Positions 18,139 to 26,019 of a DNA stretch of 64,000 bases are shown here, one piece after another. Position numbers and translations under genes: made by a program. The DNA lies in the NCBI RefSeq assembly GCF_900215515.1, contig NZ_OBEI01000002.1, positions 248,001 to 312,000 of the forward strand, given 5' to 3'. The notes under the pieces are model-generated. The model ran no database searches and was not told the origin of the DNA. It saw only the letters and a list, made by a program, of their open reading frames with translations. Source of the DNA: Persephonella hydrogeniphila (GTDB lineage Bacteria > Aquificota > Aquificia > Aquificales > Hydrogenothermaceae). The first letter of the stretch is position 1. Each line of letters begins with the position of its first letter.

Positions 18139-19259
18139 TCTTCATATCCTCTTACTTCTATTAAGTATTTTGCTTTTAATTGTAATTGCATAATTCCATT
18201 ATCCAAAATTTCCTTTATATTACTTTCACCTTTTTCAAATCCTATTAAATCCGTAATTATTTCTTTTCTAAATTTATCTTTGTATTCATTTTCTAATATC
18301 TTCCAGTAAAATTTTATTACTTTTTCTCTTTTTGTAATTAACCTTGGAGAAGGTATTTTATCTTTTTTAATTTGATTTATTTCTCTATGTGCAGGAAGTA
18401 AATTCCATAAATCATTGTTTTTCCAAATTGAAAAAGGTATTGCATGATCTACATTTAATGTGCTTTCTTTTTTTATTCTTTTTCCACTCCATACACATTC
18501 TAATTCTTTATTTTTATGGAGTAATTTTTTATAAGCTTTCTGTGCAAATAAAACATCTCTTTCATCTTCTGGAGATATTAGAAGTCTATCCAATACTTTT
18601 TCAACTGTGAATTTCCCTTCTTTATCAGCTCTTACAGAAAATTCTGCCCATTTGTATAAAATAGATTCTGTTCCATTAATAAAAGAACCTAAATAAAGAA
18701 AGGTTATATAAATTTCTTTTGAAATTGAAAATGTTCCAAAGTTTTCTATTAAAAAATGCTGATCTATTTTGTCTAAAGAATTTAATCTTTTACTGTCTTT
18801 ATTGTATTGGAATACAGAGTAATCCTTTCCAAAGTAGGATTTACCTAAATATCTCATGGGCATATTTGTTATTGTTTCTTTTAATTTTTTTAGAAGATTT
18901 AAAAAATCATTTTTTATTTCTTCTGGAACTGTTCCTCTTTTTAAATCTGAGTAAAGTGCATTAATTCCGCCTTTATCCTGGTAATAATTAATAATCTTTT
19001 TTAATTGACTTCTAAAAGCAAGATTATTATTTCCATGCTTTTGTGGTATCTCATATTCTAATAAAGGATAGTAATAAAAAATCCATTTTTGAATAAGTAT
19101 TCCAAGAGGAAAAGAAACTTTATTTTCTGTTTCTGTTTTTAAATGGTCAAATTCTTGAACTGTTTCAATTGCAGCCCTAAGCAGTGCGAATTTATATATT
19201 GTATCTTTGCTGTCCCTTTCTATTATAAAGTTAACAGTTTTAAAATTTTCAAAATTCAC
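18126..19259 (-). CDS. HNH endonuclease-domain protein
   Basis: The 377-residue protein has an HNH nuclease domain in the C-terminal half: CVWSGKRI (first zinc-knuckle-like cysteine only), LNVDHAIPFSIW and LWNLLPAHREIN with K-rich spacing, the usual D-H/N/H catalytic arrangement. The N-terminal 230 residues are helical and unrecognised. The start is GTG (19257-19259) with a weak site. The gene overlaps the HIT gene at its end and lies divergent to, possibly overlapping, the phosphoesterase-like gene. It could be a defence or mobile-element nuclease; no methylase partner is adjacent. Confidence 0.8.
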   Translation of the reverse strand: MNFENFKTVNFIIERDSKDTIYKFALLRAAIETVQEFDHLKTETENKVSFPLGILIQKWIFYYYPLLEYEIPQKHGNNNLAFRSQLKKIINYYQDKGGINALYSDLKRGTVPEEIKNDFLNLLKKLKETITNMPMRYLGKSYFGKDYSVFQYNKDSKRLNSLDKIDQHFLIENFGTFSISKEIYITFLYLGSFINGTESILYKWAEFSVRADKEGKFTVEKVLDRLLISPEDERDVLFAQKAYKKLLHKNKELECVWSGKRIKKESTLNVDHAIPFSIWKNNDLWNLLPAHREINQIKKDKIPSPRLITKREKVIKFYWKILENEYKDKFRKEIITDLIGFEKGESNIKEILDNGIMQLQLKAKYLIEVRGYEEWYI

Positions 19260-19272
19260 TACAAAAAGCTTC

Positions 19273-19764
19273 CGAATTATTACATTTTATTATGTAATAA
19301 TTATACTTATAAACAATTATGTAATACACCAACATAATGCAGAAAGGGCGGGTCTTCATTACGATTTTAGGATCGAATGCTATATCCCAGATTTAAATAA
19401 AAATATGCTTCTCAGCTTTGCAACCAGAAAATTTCCGGATTTAATTTATAAAAATAAAAAAAGAATTTTATTGTTAGAGACAGAGTTACACGATTTATAC
19501 TGGCTTAATTTTGAAGGAGATATTCCTTATGGTTATGGAAAAGGGACAATGAAAATATGGGACAAAGGTACATATCAGTTAATAGAAGGAAAAGATTTAT
19601 TTTCAGAATATAAAAAGGGAGTTTTTAAAATAATTCTTGAAAGTAATCAAGGGAAATTTAAAAAATTAAGTCTTTCTGTTGTAAGAACAGATAAAATAAA
19701 CATGTCCTTTAATTATAAAAATAAAAAAACATGGCTTTGTATTAAGAAAGATTTGATCGTTTAG
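19273..19764 (+). CDS. LigD 3'-phosphoesterase-domain-like protein, start unclear
   Basis: The frame encodes HQHNAERAGLHYDFRIE, SFATRKFP, LETELHDLYWLNFEG and YGYGKGTMKIWDKGTY, which match the stand-alone 3'-phosphoesterase (PE) domain of bacterial LigD-type end joining. No polymerase or ligase domain follows. The only standard start in frame is TTG 19207, which would overlap the divergent HNH gene and add an atypical leader. Closer to the domain there is only an out-of-frame ATG (in AATTATGTAATA). The true start may be unusual, or the gene may have lost its 5' end; the boundary given is approximate. Confidence 0.65.
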   Translation, partial: RIITFYYVIIILINNYVIHQHNAERAGLHYDFRIECYIPDLNKNMLLSFATRKFPDLIYKNKKRILLLETELHDLYWLNFEGDIPYGYGKGTMKIWDKGTYQLIEGKDLFSEYKKGVFKIILESNQGKFKKLSLSVVRTDKINMSFNYKNKKTWLCIKKDLIV

Positions 19765-20126
19765 TTTTAGCTGCTGAAATCTTCAAAGCGGAAGATCCTA
19801 ATAAGGATTATCCTGTTGTTGAATGATTTATTTTTTCTAACTTTCTAAGAAATTTTAATAAACTTAATCTTAAATTTAAATTAATTAATAGTTAAAAATT
19901 TTTTAGAAAAAATCTTAGAAAGTTGGATGGTATTCCAAAAATAAAAACCCAGAATAATTACTTATCTGCTTGAAGTAGTTAGATATTTAGTCACTAAAAC
20001 TTTAATATAACTAAATTAGTGTCCCGATTTTAAAAATACAATTTTTCGTGACACTTTGTAAATTAAAGTTTATACTTATTTATAAAAATTTACAAATTAA
20101 ATTTGCAACAATTTACGGGACAGAAA
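19765..20126. other. Repeat-rich intergenic region between the PE-domain and Fic genes
   Basis: At 19765-19825 a short frame overlapping the PE gene end reads LAAEIFKAEDPNKDYPVVE and then stops, probably the C-terminus of a deleted gene. Three inverted repeats follow: AACTTTCTAAGA/TCTTAGAAAGTT (19839-19850, 19913-19924), GTGTCCCGA/TCGTGACAC (20019-20027, 20046-20054, one mismatch) and TTTGTAAATT/AATTTACAAA (20055-20064, 20087-20096). TGTCCCG and CGGGACA also pair at 20020 and 20116-20122. The region probably holds the fic promoter and operators, or the ends of a lost element. Confidence 0.5.
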
Positions 20127-21092
20127 ATGAATGAAAAATTAATTTTAAAAAGAAAAAAAATATTAGAAAGTTTAGGGGGAATTCCAGAGCCTGTTATAGA
20201 AAATAAAGAATGGCTTTATCTACTTGAAGAAGAGACAAGAAATTCAATACTGATAGAAGGGTACTTTTTAGATGAAGAAGAATTAGAACAAGTTTTAGCA
20301 GGAAATAAACCTTTATCTAAATCTCAAGAAGAAGCTATTAAATACTTCAAAACAGCAAAATTTATCTATGGTCTTGCTTATGAAAACTATAAATCAAAAG
20401 AGTTTTTATTTGGTATTCCTTTAATAAGACAGATAAACAAAGAACTTGGATTTAATGGAAAGTTTAGAAAAGGAAAAATCAAAATAGCAGGAGCTAAATT
20501 TGAACCTCCTGAAAATTACATAGAAGATTGGCTAAAAATATTCATTGATTATGTTTACAGTATAAACGAGAACTTTTTCAACAATCTGAGTATATCACAT
20601 GCTTTTTTTGAGGAAATACATCCATTTATTGATGGAAATGGCAGAACCGGAAGAATAATTCTAAACTATATACTGATAAGTAATGGCTATCCCCTTGTTA
20701 TTATCAAAGGTGCAGATAGAAATAAACAGATTTACTACAAAGGATTAGAAGAAATAGACTTGCAGTTGTCAAAATTATTTACAAAGTATAAAAATACACT
20801 GCCAGATAAAGAAGAAGTTTTAGCCAAATTAAAAGAAGCAAAATCTAAAATTTTGAAGAATCTGATATTAGAAGGCTTAAGAGAAAGTTTAGACAGGCTA
20901 ATAATTTCAAAACACGAAGAAAAGGGAGAAGAATTAAAACCTGTAAGCAAGCTATTACAGAACTTAGGGTATTCTCCAGAAAGCACAAGACAGTTAATAA
21001 AAAGAGGGAAGATCATAGCAGTTAAGATTAAAAATACCTGGTATTCAACTGAAAATTTAGTAAGAATGCTTTTGAAGGGACGATCCATATAA
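20127..21092 (+). CDS. Fic-family AMP-transferase, class II (self-inhibited)
   Basis: Fic proteins transfer AMP (or a related group) from a nucleotide to a hydroxyl side chain of a target protein. The 321-residue protein has the full active-site motif HPFIDGNGRTGR in the middle. Upstream, near residue 40, lies SILIEG, matching the (S/T)xxxE(G/N) inhibitory helix; its position N-terminal to the Fic core makes this class II. A winged-helix-like C-terminus (YSPESTRQLIKRG, KIKNTWYSTE) suggests DNA binding and self-regulation. I chose ATG 20127 over an upstream TTG that lies inside the inverted-repeat region. Confidence 0.85.
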   Translation: MNEKLILKRKKILESLGGIPEPVIENKEWLYLLEEETRNSILIEGYFLDEEELEQVLAGNKPLSKSQEEAIKYFKTAKFIYGLAYENYKSKEFLFGIPLIRQINKELGFNGKFRKGKIKIAGAKFEPPENYIEDWLKIFIDYVYSINENFFNNLSISHAFFEEIHPFIDGNGRTGRIILNYILISNGYPLVIIKGADRNKQIYYKGLEEIDLQLSKLFTKYKNTLPDKEEVLAKLKEAKSKILKNLILEGLRESLDRLIISKHEEKGEELKPVSKLLQNLGYSPESTRQLIKRGKIIAVKIKNTWYSTENLVRMLLKGRSI

Positions 21093-21132
21093 CATTGCTA
21101 AATATCAAAACCTATTAAAGCAAACTTGAATT

Positions 21133-21400
21133 TTAATAAACTTTTTGTTTCAACCAGTATTCAAATAAAGGATCTTGTAAATAATATCTATTTTCTATCT
21201 TATCTATTGCAAAAGTCTTTTTCTACAATACCGCCATAATAAAATGGATCTTTTATTTTATCCCAAAGGTATAAAATTTATTACACTAAAAGTATAATAG
21301 AACAATTTTTTAGATGCTCTTCCCATACTGTGATGAGATTTGAAGGAACTACTTTTTTAATAACGGCTATAATCCAATCAATTTCATTTATTCCTTCCAA
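21133..21400 (-). pseudogene. Decayed ATPase (archaeal-type AAA family) C-terminal remnant
   Basis: Read on the minus strand, fragments in different frames give EGINEIDWIIAVIKKVVPSN, DPFYYGGIVEKDF and IENRYYLQDPLFEYWLK followed by KVY and a stop (21133-21135). The last piece has the DPLFEYWLK ending seen in archaeal-type AAA ATPases of the PF01637 kind. Several stops and frameshifts break it, and the N-terminal ATPase core is gone. No other gene is seen between fic and hypF. Confidence 0.55.
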
Positions 21401-21500
21401 TTTTTATTTTTAGTATTTTTGTTACTGATTTTTCTTTTTTCCTTATATATTCAATTAATACTTAATAGAATAAATCTTTTCTGAATGTTTTTAGCTATTG

Positions 21501-23747
21501 TTAAAAACTCTTAATCCTGTAAACAAGTTGTCCCAGAGAAAGCCCTCCATCGTTTGGGGGCACTTTTTTATGTAGAATTACCGGTATATTTTCTTTTTCT
21601 GATAGCTGTACTATCTTTTCTGTCAGAAATTTGTTCTGGAATACGCCTCCAGTAAGACCTAATTTCATCCCCTCCCCTTTCTGTTGGTAAGATTCTATAG
21701 CTATACAGGCAAGTGTATTGATAAACTTGGAAACTTTTACAGATATGTCTGATCTATCTTGTATCATTTCTACAAAGATAGGTCTCCAGTCTATACCATT
21801 TTTGATCTCAAAAGAATAGCAATCATTCACATCCCACCTGTAGAAATTTTCCATTATCATCCCAGACTGTCCTTCATAGGAAAGTATCTGTCTGATACCT
21901 AATATGGAGGCAGCAGCATCAAAAAGTCTTCCTGTAGATGAAGAAAGGGGAGAGTTTATTCCTTTTTCCCACATTTTATAAAAGATGCCAATCTCTTTTT
22001 CTTTAAAGGCTCTTACAGTTGGCATATCAGGGAGATTTTTGCCGAATATCTCAAATAGTATTGAAAGGGCAACCCTTCTTGGCTCTTTTATCGCTTTTTC
22101 TCCACCTATAAGTCTGAAGTAATCAAAATGGAAAATTCTTTCATACCCTTCATAATCAGCAACTAAAAACTCCCCTCCCCATAGATTTCCGTCCTCACCA
22201 TATCCTGTTCCATCCCAGCTTAAAGCAAATATCTTTTCATCTTTTATCTGGTTTTCTGCCATAAGGGAAAGGGTGTGGGCGTAATGGTGCTGGATTTGAA
22301 AAAGGGGAATATTGTTTTTTTCTGAAAAATCTTTAGCCCATTTAGTAGAGTGGTATAGAGGATGTAAATCTGATATTACAAGTTCTGGACTAAAGTCGTA
22401 AAGTTCAAAAAAAGAGTATACAATCTCCTCAAAATTCCTGCATGCGTCTGCAGTTTCTAAGTCTCCAATATGCTGACTTAAGAATCCTTTATCATCGAAA
22501 CCTATCGCAATAGTATTTTTTTGATGTCCTCCTACTGCAAGAACTTTCCTATTAAGTTTAAAAGGGAGTTTTACCGGAAGTGGAGCAAACCCACGGGAAC
22601 GGCGGATAAATGATATTTTTTTGTTGATGACTCTTACTACGCTATCATCAACTCTGTTTTTTATATCCCTGTTGTGAACAAGTATGTAATCTGTAAAGAT
22701 AGATAATTTTTCAAATGCTTCTTCATTTTCTTTTACTATAGGTTCATCAGATAGATTTGCAGATGTCATTACAAGTGGTCTGCCGTAATCTTTCAAGAGA
22801 AGGAAATGGAGGGGGGAATAAGGAAGAAAAACACCTATTCTATCTAAATCTGGAGCCACTTTACTACTTAGGTCTGTATTTTCTTTTTTTCTAACAATAA
22901 CTATAGGCTTTTCTGGAGACAGTATAACAGCCTCTTCAAAATCTGTTATATCTGCGTACTGTTTTATCTGTTCTATATCCTTAAACATAATGGCAAAGGG
23001 TTTTTCTCCTCTTTTTTTTCTGTTTCTCAGAGTTTCAATTGTATTGTTATTCGTGGCATCGCACACAAGATGAAATCCACCTATACCTTTTACAGCTATT
23101 ATTTTCCCTTCATTCAAAAGATTTATACACTCTTCCAAGGCTTTATCTCTTTCTGAAACAAGTTTTCCGTCTGATGTATACAGGCTTATGTATGGTCCAC
23201 AGACAGGGCAGGCATTTGGTTGGGCGTGGAATCTTCTATTATTTGGGTCTTTATACTCTTTTTCACATGACGGACACATCTTAAATTTTTTCATTGTGAT
23301 GTTCGGTCTGTCGTACGGAAGCCTTTCTATAATTGTAAATCTGGGACCACAGTTTGTGCAGTTTATAAATGGATATCTGTATCTTCTATCTTCTGGGTCT
23401 GTAAGTTCTTTTAAGCATTCAGTACAGGTTGATATATCAGGAAGTATAAAAACCTCTTTTTTTCCTGTTTGCTCTGATTTTTTTATCTGGAAATCTTTAA
23501 AATCTGATAGAGGAAGTTCTTCTATTTCCTGTGAGAATATATGGGCAAGGGGGGGTTTTTCTGTCTGCAGAGATATAAGAAATCTGTTTATTTCTTTTTC
23601 TTTTCCTTCAACCTCTATAACAACACCGTGTGTGTCGTTTATAACATATCCTTTAAGCCCGAGCTTTTTGGCAAGATTGTAGACAAAAGGTCTAAATCCT
23701 ACTCCCTGAACAGCTCCTGTTATATGAATTTTTATATGTTTTTTCAC
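21501..23747 (-). CDS. hypF: HypF, hydrogenase carbamoyltransferase
   Basis: HypF makes thiocarbamate on the HypE C-terminal cysteine from carbamoyl phosphate, the source of the cyanide ligands of [NiFe] sites. The 748-residue protein is complete: acylphosphatase domain with GAVQGVGFRPF (1-90), two zinc fingers (CTECLKEL, NCTNCGPRF, CPSCEKEY, CPVCGP; about 105-185), a YrdC-like domain with KGIGGFHLVCDA (about 200-370) and a Kae1-like domain with HHYAHTLSLM and GLTGGVFQN. The start is GTG (23745-23747) with GGAGGT. A palindrome (23774-23787) lies 27 bases upstream. It is unlinked to the other hyp genes. Confidence 0.97.
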   Translation of the reverse strand: MKKHIKIHITGAVQGVGFRPFVYNLAKKLGLKGYVINDTHGVVIEVEGKEKEINRFLISLQTEKPPLAHIFSQEIEELPLSDFKDFQIKKSEQTGKKEVFILPDISTCTECLKELTDPEDRRYRYPFINCTNCGPRFTIIERLPYDRPNITMKKFKMCPSCEKEYKDPNNRRFHAQPNACPVCGPYISLYTSDGKLVSERDKALEECINLLNEGKIIAVKGIGGFHLVCDATNNNTIETLRNRKKRGEKPFAIMFKDIEQIKQYADITDFEEAVILSPEKPIVIVRKKENTDLSSKVAPDLDRIGVFLPYSPLHFLLLKDYGRPLVMTSANLSDEPIVKENEEAFEKLSIFTDYILVHNRDIKNRVDDSVVRVINKKISFIRRSRGFAPLPVKLPFKLNRKVLAVGGHQKNTIAIGFDDKGFLSQHIGDLETADACRNFEEIVYSFFELYDFSPELVISDLHPLYHSTKWAKDFSEKNNIPLFQIQHHYAHTLSLMAENQIKDEKIFALSWDGTGYGEDGNLWGGEFLVADYEGYERIFHFDYFRLIGGEKAIKEPRRVALSILFEIFGKNLPDMPTVRAFKEKEIGIFYKMWEKGINSPLSSSTGRLFDAAASILGIRQILSYEGQSGMIMENFYRWDVNDCYSFEIKNGIDWRPIFVEMIQDRSDISVKVSKFINTLACIAIESYQQKGEGMKLGLTGGVFQNKFLTEKIVQLSEKENIPVILHKKVPPNDGGLSLGQLVYRIKSF

Positions 23748-23773
23748 CGCCGACCTCCATAGATAAATTTTAA

Positions 23774-23787
23774 TGAATAATTATTCA
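23774..23787. promoter_or_regulatory. TGAAT-type palindrome upstream of hypF (site 1)
   Basis: TGAATAATTATTCA is a perfect 14-base palindrome. Read toward hypF it contains AATTAT, placed 17 bases from TTCAAC, so it may overlap a -10 element. The same motif occurs before the uptake hydrogenase operon (57319-57340) and hypB (62107-62120). I infer an operator of a shared regulator. Confidence 0.65.
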
Positions 23788-23788
23788 G

Positions 23789-23806
23789 TTTCAACTTGTG
23801 TTGAAA
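23789..23806. promoter_or_regulatory. Second palindrome in the hypF/TonB-receptor intergenic region
   Basis: TTTCAAC (23789-23795) and GTTGAAA (23800-23806) form a perfect 7-base inverted repeat with a TTGT spacer, starting one base after the TGAAT palindrome. It could serve either divergent gene. It does not match the TGAAT motif, so a second regulator is possible. Confidence 0.4.
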
Positions 23807-23896
23807 TTTTTAAAAAATAACGCTTTACTTTTTATAAAATTCCCTTTAAATTAATTTAAAAATCATCGCAAATATAACATCAATGGAGGCAGGGCT

Positions 23897-26008
23897 ATGA
23901 GAAGAGCTTTATTACTGTCATGTTTACTCTCTTTATCAGCTTTTTCCCAGGAAGTTATAAAACTTGAAAAAACACAGATCACTGCAACAAGGACAGAAAG
24001 ACCTGAGCTTGAAATTCCTGCAGGTGTTGAGACAGTGACAAAAGATGAGATTGATATGGAAAGGCAGTACAACGTGTCAGAGATATTAGAAAGTCTTCCG
24101 GGAGTTCAGGCAGCTTCTAAGAATGGTGGGTATGATGTAAGGCTGATTATCAGAGGAGGGGGATTAAAAGCACCGTATGCAGTGAGGGAGATAAATATCC
24201 TGCTTGATGGTGTCCCTATAACAGATCCTGATGGTCTGTCAAGGCTTGATTTTATCGATCCACAGCTTCTTGAAGAAGTAGATATAGTTAAGGGTCCCAA
24301 CTCGACCCTTTATGGTGCAAATTCTGCCGGTGGTGTTGTTAATTTTATAACAATCAGTCCTTTTAAATTTCAGGGATTTAAGATAAGAGCTGGCTATGGA
24401 AACTATGGAACGTATATGTCAAGATTTCTTTATGGGGGAAATGATGGAGGAAATTTATTCTACAATGCAAACTTCTCATATAGAAAATCCGACTCATGGA
24501 GAGAGTGGAACAGATTTGAGACATTCCAGACAACTGCAAAGATTGGATGGCTTATAAATGACTCATCTTCCCTTGAGTCTACTATAAGCTTTACAAAGGC
24601 AGACCTTCAGCTTCCGGGAAGTTTAACTAAGGAAGAGTTTGAAGAGGATCCAACCCAGCAAACATCAAGTGCATGGAGAAGATCTGGAAGATACTCAAGG
24701 ATATTTTTCTGGAGTAATAAGTATACAAACGAGATTTCTGATAATTTAACACTGAAGTCAACATTTTATATACAGAGGTGGACCCACTACCATCCGGTAT
24801 TTGGAAGAGTGAATGATGGTGGCTCTTATGTAAGTGGTATTGATGCCCAGCTTGAGATAAAACATAAGCTATTTGAAAAAGATGCATTGCTACTGACAGG
24901 CATTCAGGGAAGATATGACCATTATAACTCACAGAGGTACCTTTACCAGTTGTGTGTTCTCCAGAGTGGAGATGTTGATTACTGTAGAAATGCAAGCAGA
25001 ACAAATCCTATAGACTATGTTCTTACAGATGATAGGGACAGGCTTTATGACGACCAGAAAAACAGAAATTACACGGCAGGTATTTTTGTACAGGAGACGG
25101 TTCACCCAACAGAAAAAATTATTGTAGACCTTGGTATAAGACTTGATACTGTCAGGTTTGATATAGAAAAAACATCGTATTATGAGCTTAAATACTGGCC
25201 GGGATATTACTACAAAAAACTTTCCACTCCAGAAAAAAGTGAAGCCTCAAAAACATGGAATATGGTATCTCCAAGAGTTGGTGTTGTTTACAAATTCATA
25301 CCAGACTGGTCTATATACGGAACTATATCTACAGGTTTCCAGACTCCACAGGATAATGAACTTCTCCAAAATCCAGACCTTGATGCATCAACAACCGTTA
25401 ACTACGAAATGGGGACAAGATTTGCAAATAACAGAGTTTACATAAGCTCAAGTATTTTTCTTATGAAAACAGATAAAGAGATTGTTCAGACTTATGATTC
25501 AGGTGGAGAAAGAATATACGTAAATGCAGGGAAGACAACAAAAAAGGGTTTTGAGTTCGAAGGAAAAATAAGGATAATTGATGGTATTTTCTTTGGAGGT
25601 TCTTACACATACTATAACTTCAAATATGACAGTTTTGTTTTTCAGGACAGGAGGGGAAATACATACGACTTTAGTGGTAATAAGCTTTACTATATACCGG
25701 AGTATATGTACAGCCTTTATCTTACAGGGAAACATAGATCAGGATTTAAGTTTAGAGCAGAGCTGAATACGTGGGGACCTTACTATGTAGATAATGCGAA
25801 TACTGAAAAATACGATGATTACAAGAATATAACAAACGTTATGATCGGGTATGAGAAAGGGAAGAAGTGGGAAGTATCCTTTGATGTAAGAAATCTTTTC
25901 GACAAAAAGTATGCTTCCCAGTATATAAAAAGCGATACAAAAGATGAGTACTACATATACCCAGCCCCGCCAAGAACTTATATGGTAAGGGCATCTTATA
26001 AATTTTAG
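23897..26008 (+). CDS. TonB-dependent outer-membrane receptor
   Basis: The 703-residue protein has a signal peptide (cleavage near SAFSQ, about 18), a TonB box-like stretch and plug domain (ITATRTERP to about 150, with LPGVQAAS, LIIRGGG, DGVPITDP, IVKGPNSTLYGANSAGGVVN), and a 22-strand barrel ending RASYKF. Such receptors import scarce ligands such as metal chelates. The substrate cannot be read from sequence; iron, nickel or cobalamin are candidates given the hydrogenase context. The next gene encodes a membrane polyferredoxin and probably shares the transcript. Confidence 0.93.
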   Translation: MRRALLLSCLLSLSAFSQEVIKLEKTQITATRTERPELEIPAGVETVTKDEIDMERQYNVSEILESLPGVQAASKNGGYDVRLIIRGGGLKAPYAVREINILLDGVPITDPDGLSRLDFIDPQLLEEVDIVKGPNSTLYGANSAGGVVNFITISPFKFQGFKIRAGYGNYGTYMSRFLYGGNDGGNLFYNANFSYRKSDSWREWNRFETFQTTAKIGWLINDSSSLESTISFTKADLQLPGSLTKEEFEEDPTQQTSSAWRRSGRYSRIFFWSNKYTNEISDNLTLKSTFYIQRWTHYHPVFGRVNDGGSYVSGIDAQLEIKHKLFEKDALLLTGIQGRYDHYNSQRYLYQLCVLQSGDVDYCRNASRTNPIDYVLTDDRDRLYDDQKNRNYTAGIFVQETVHPTEKIIVDLGIRLDTVRFDIEKTSYYELKYWPGYYYKKLSTPEKSEASKTWNMVSPRVGVVYKFIPDWSIYGTISTGFQTPQDNELLQNPDLDASTTVNYEMGTRFANNRVYISSSIFLMKTDKEIVQTYDSGGERIYVNAGKTTKKGFEFEGKIRIIDGIFFGGSYTYYNFKYDSFVFQDRRGNTYDFSGNKLYYIPEYMYSLYLTGKHRSGFKFRAELNTWGPYYVDNANTEKYDDYKNITNVMIGYEKGKKWEVSFDVRNLFDKKYASQYIKSDTKDEYYIYPAPPRTYMVRASYKF

Positions 26009-26019
26009 GGGTGATAAAG

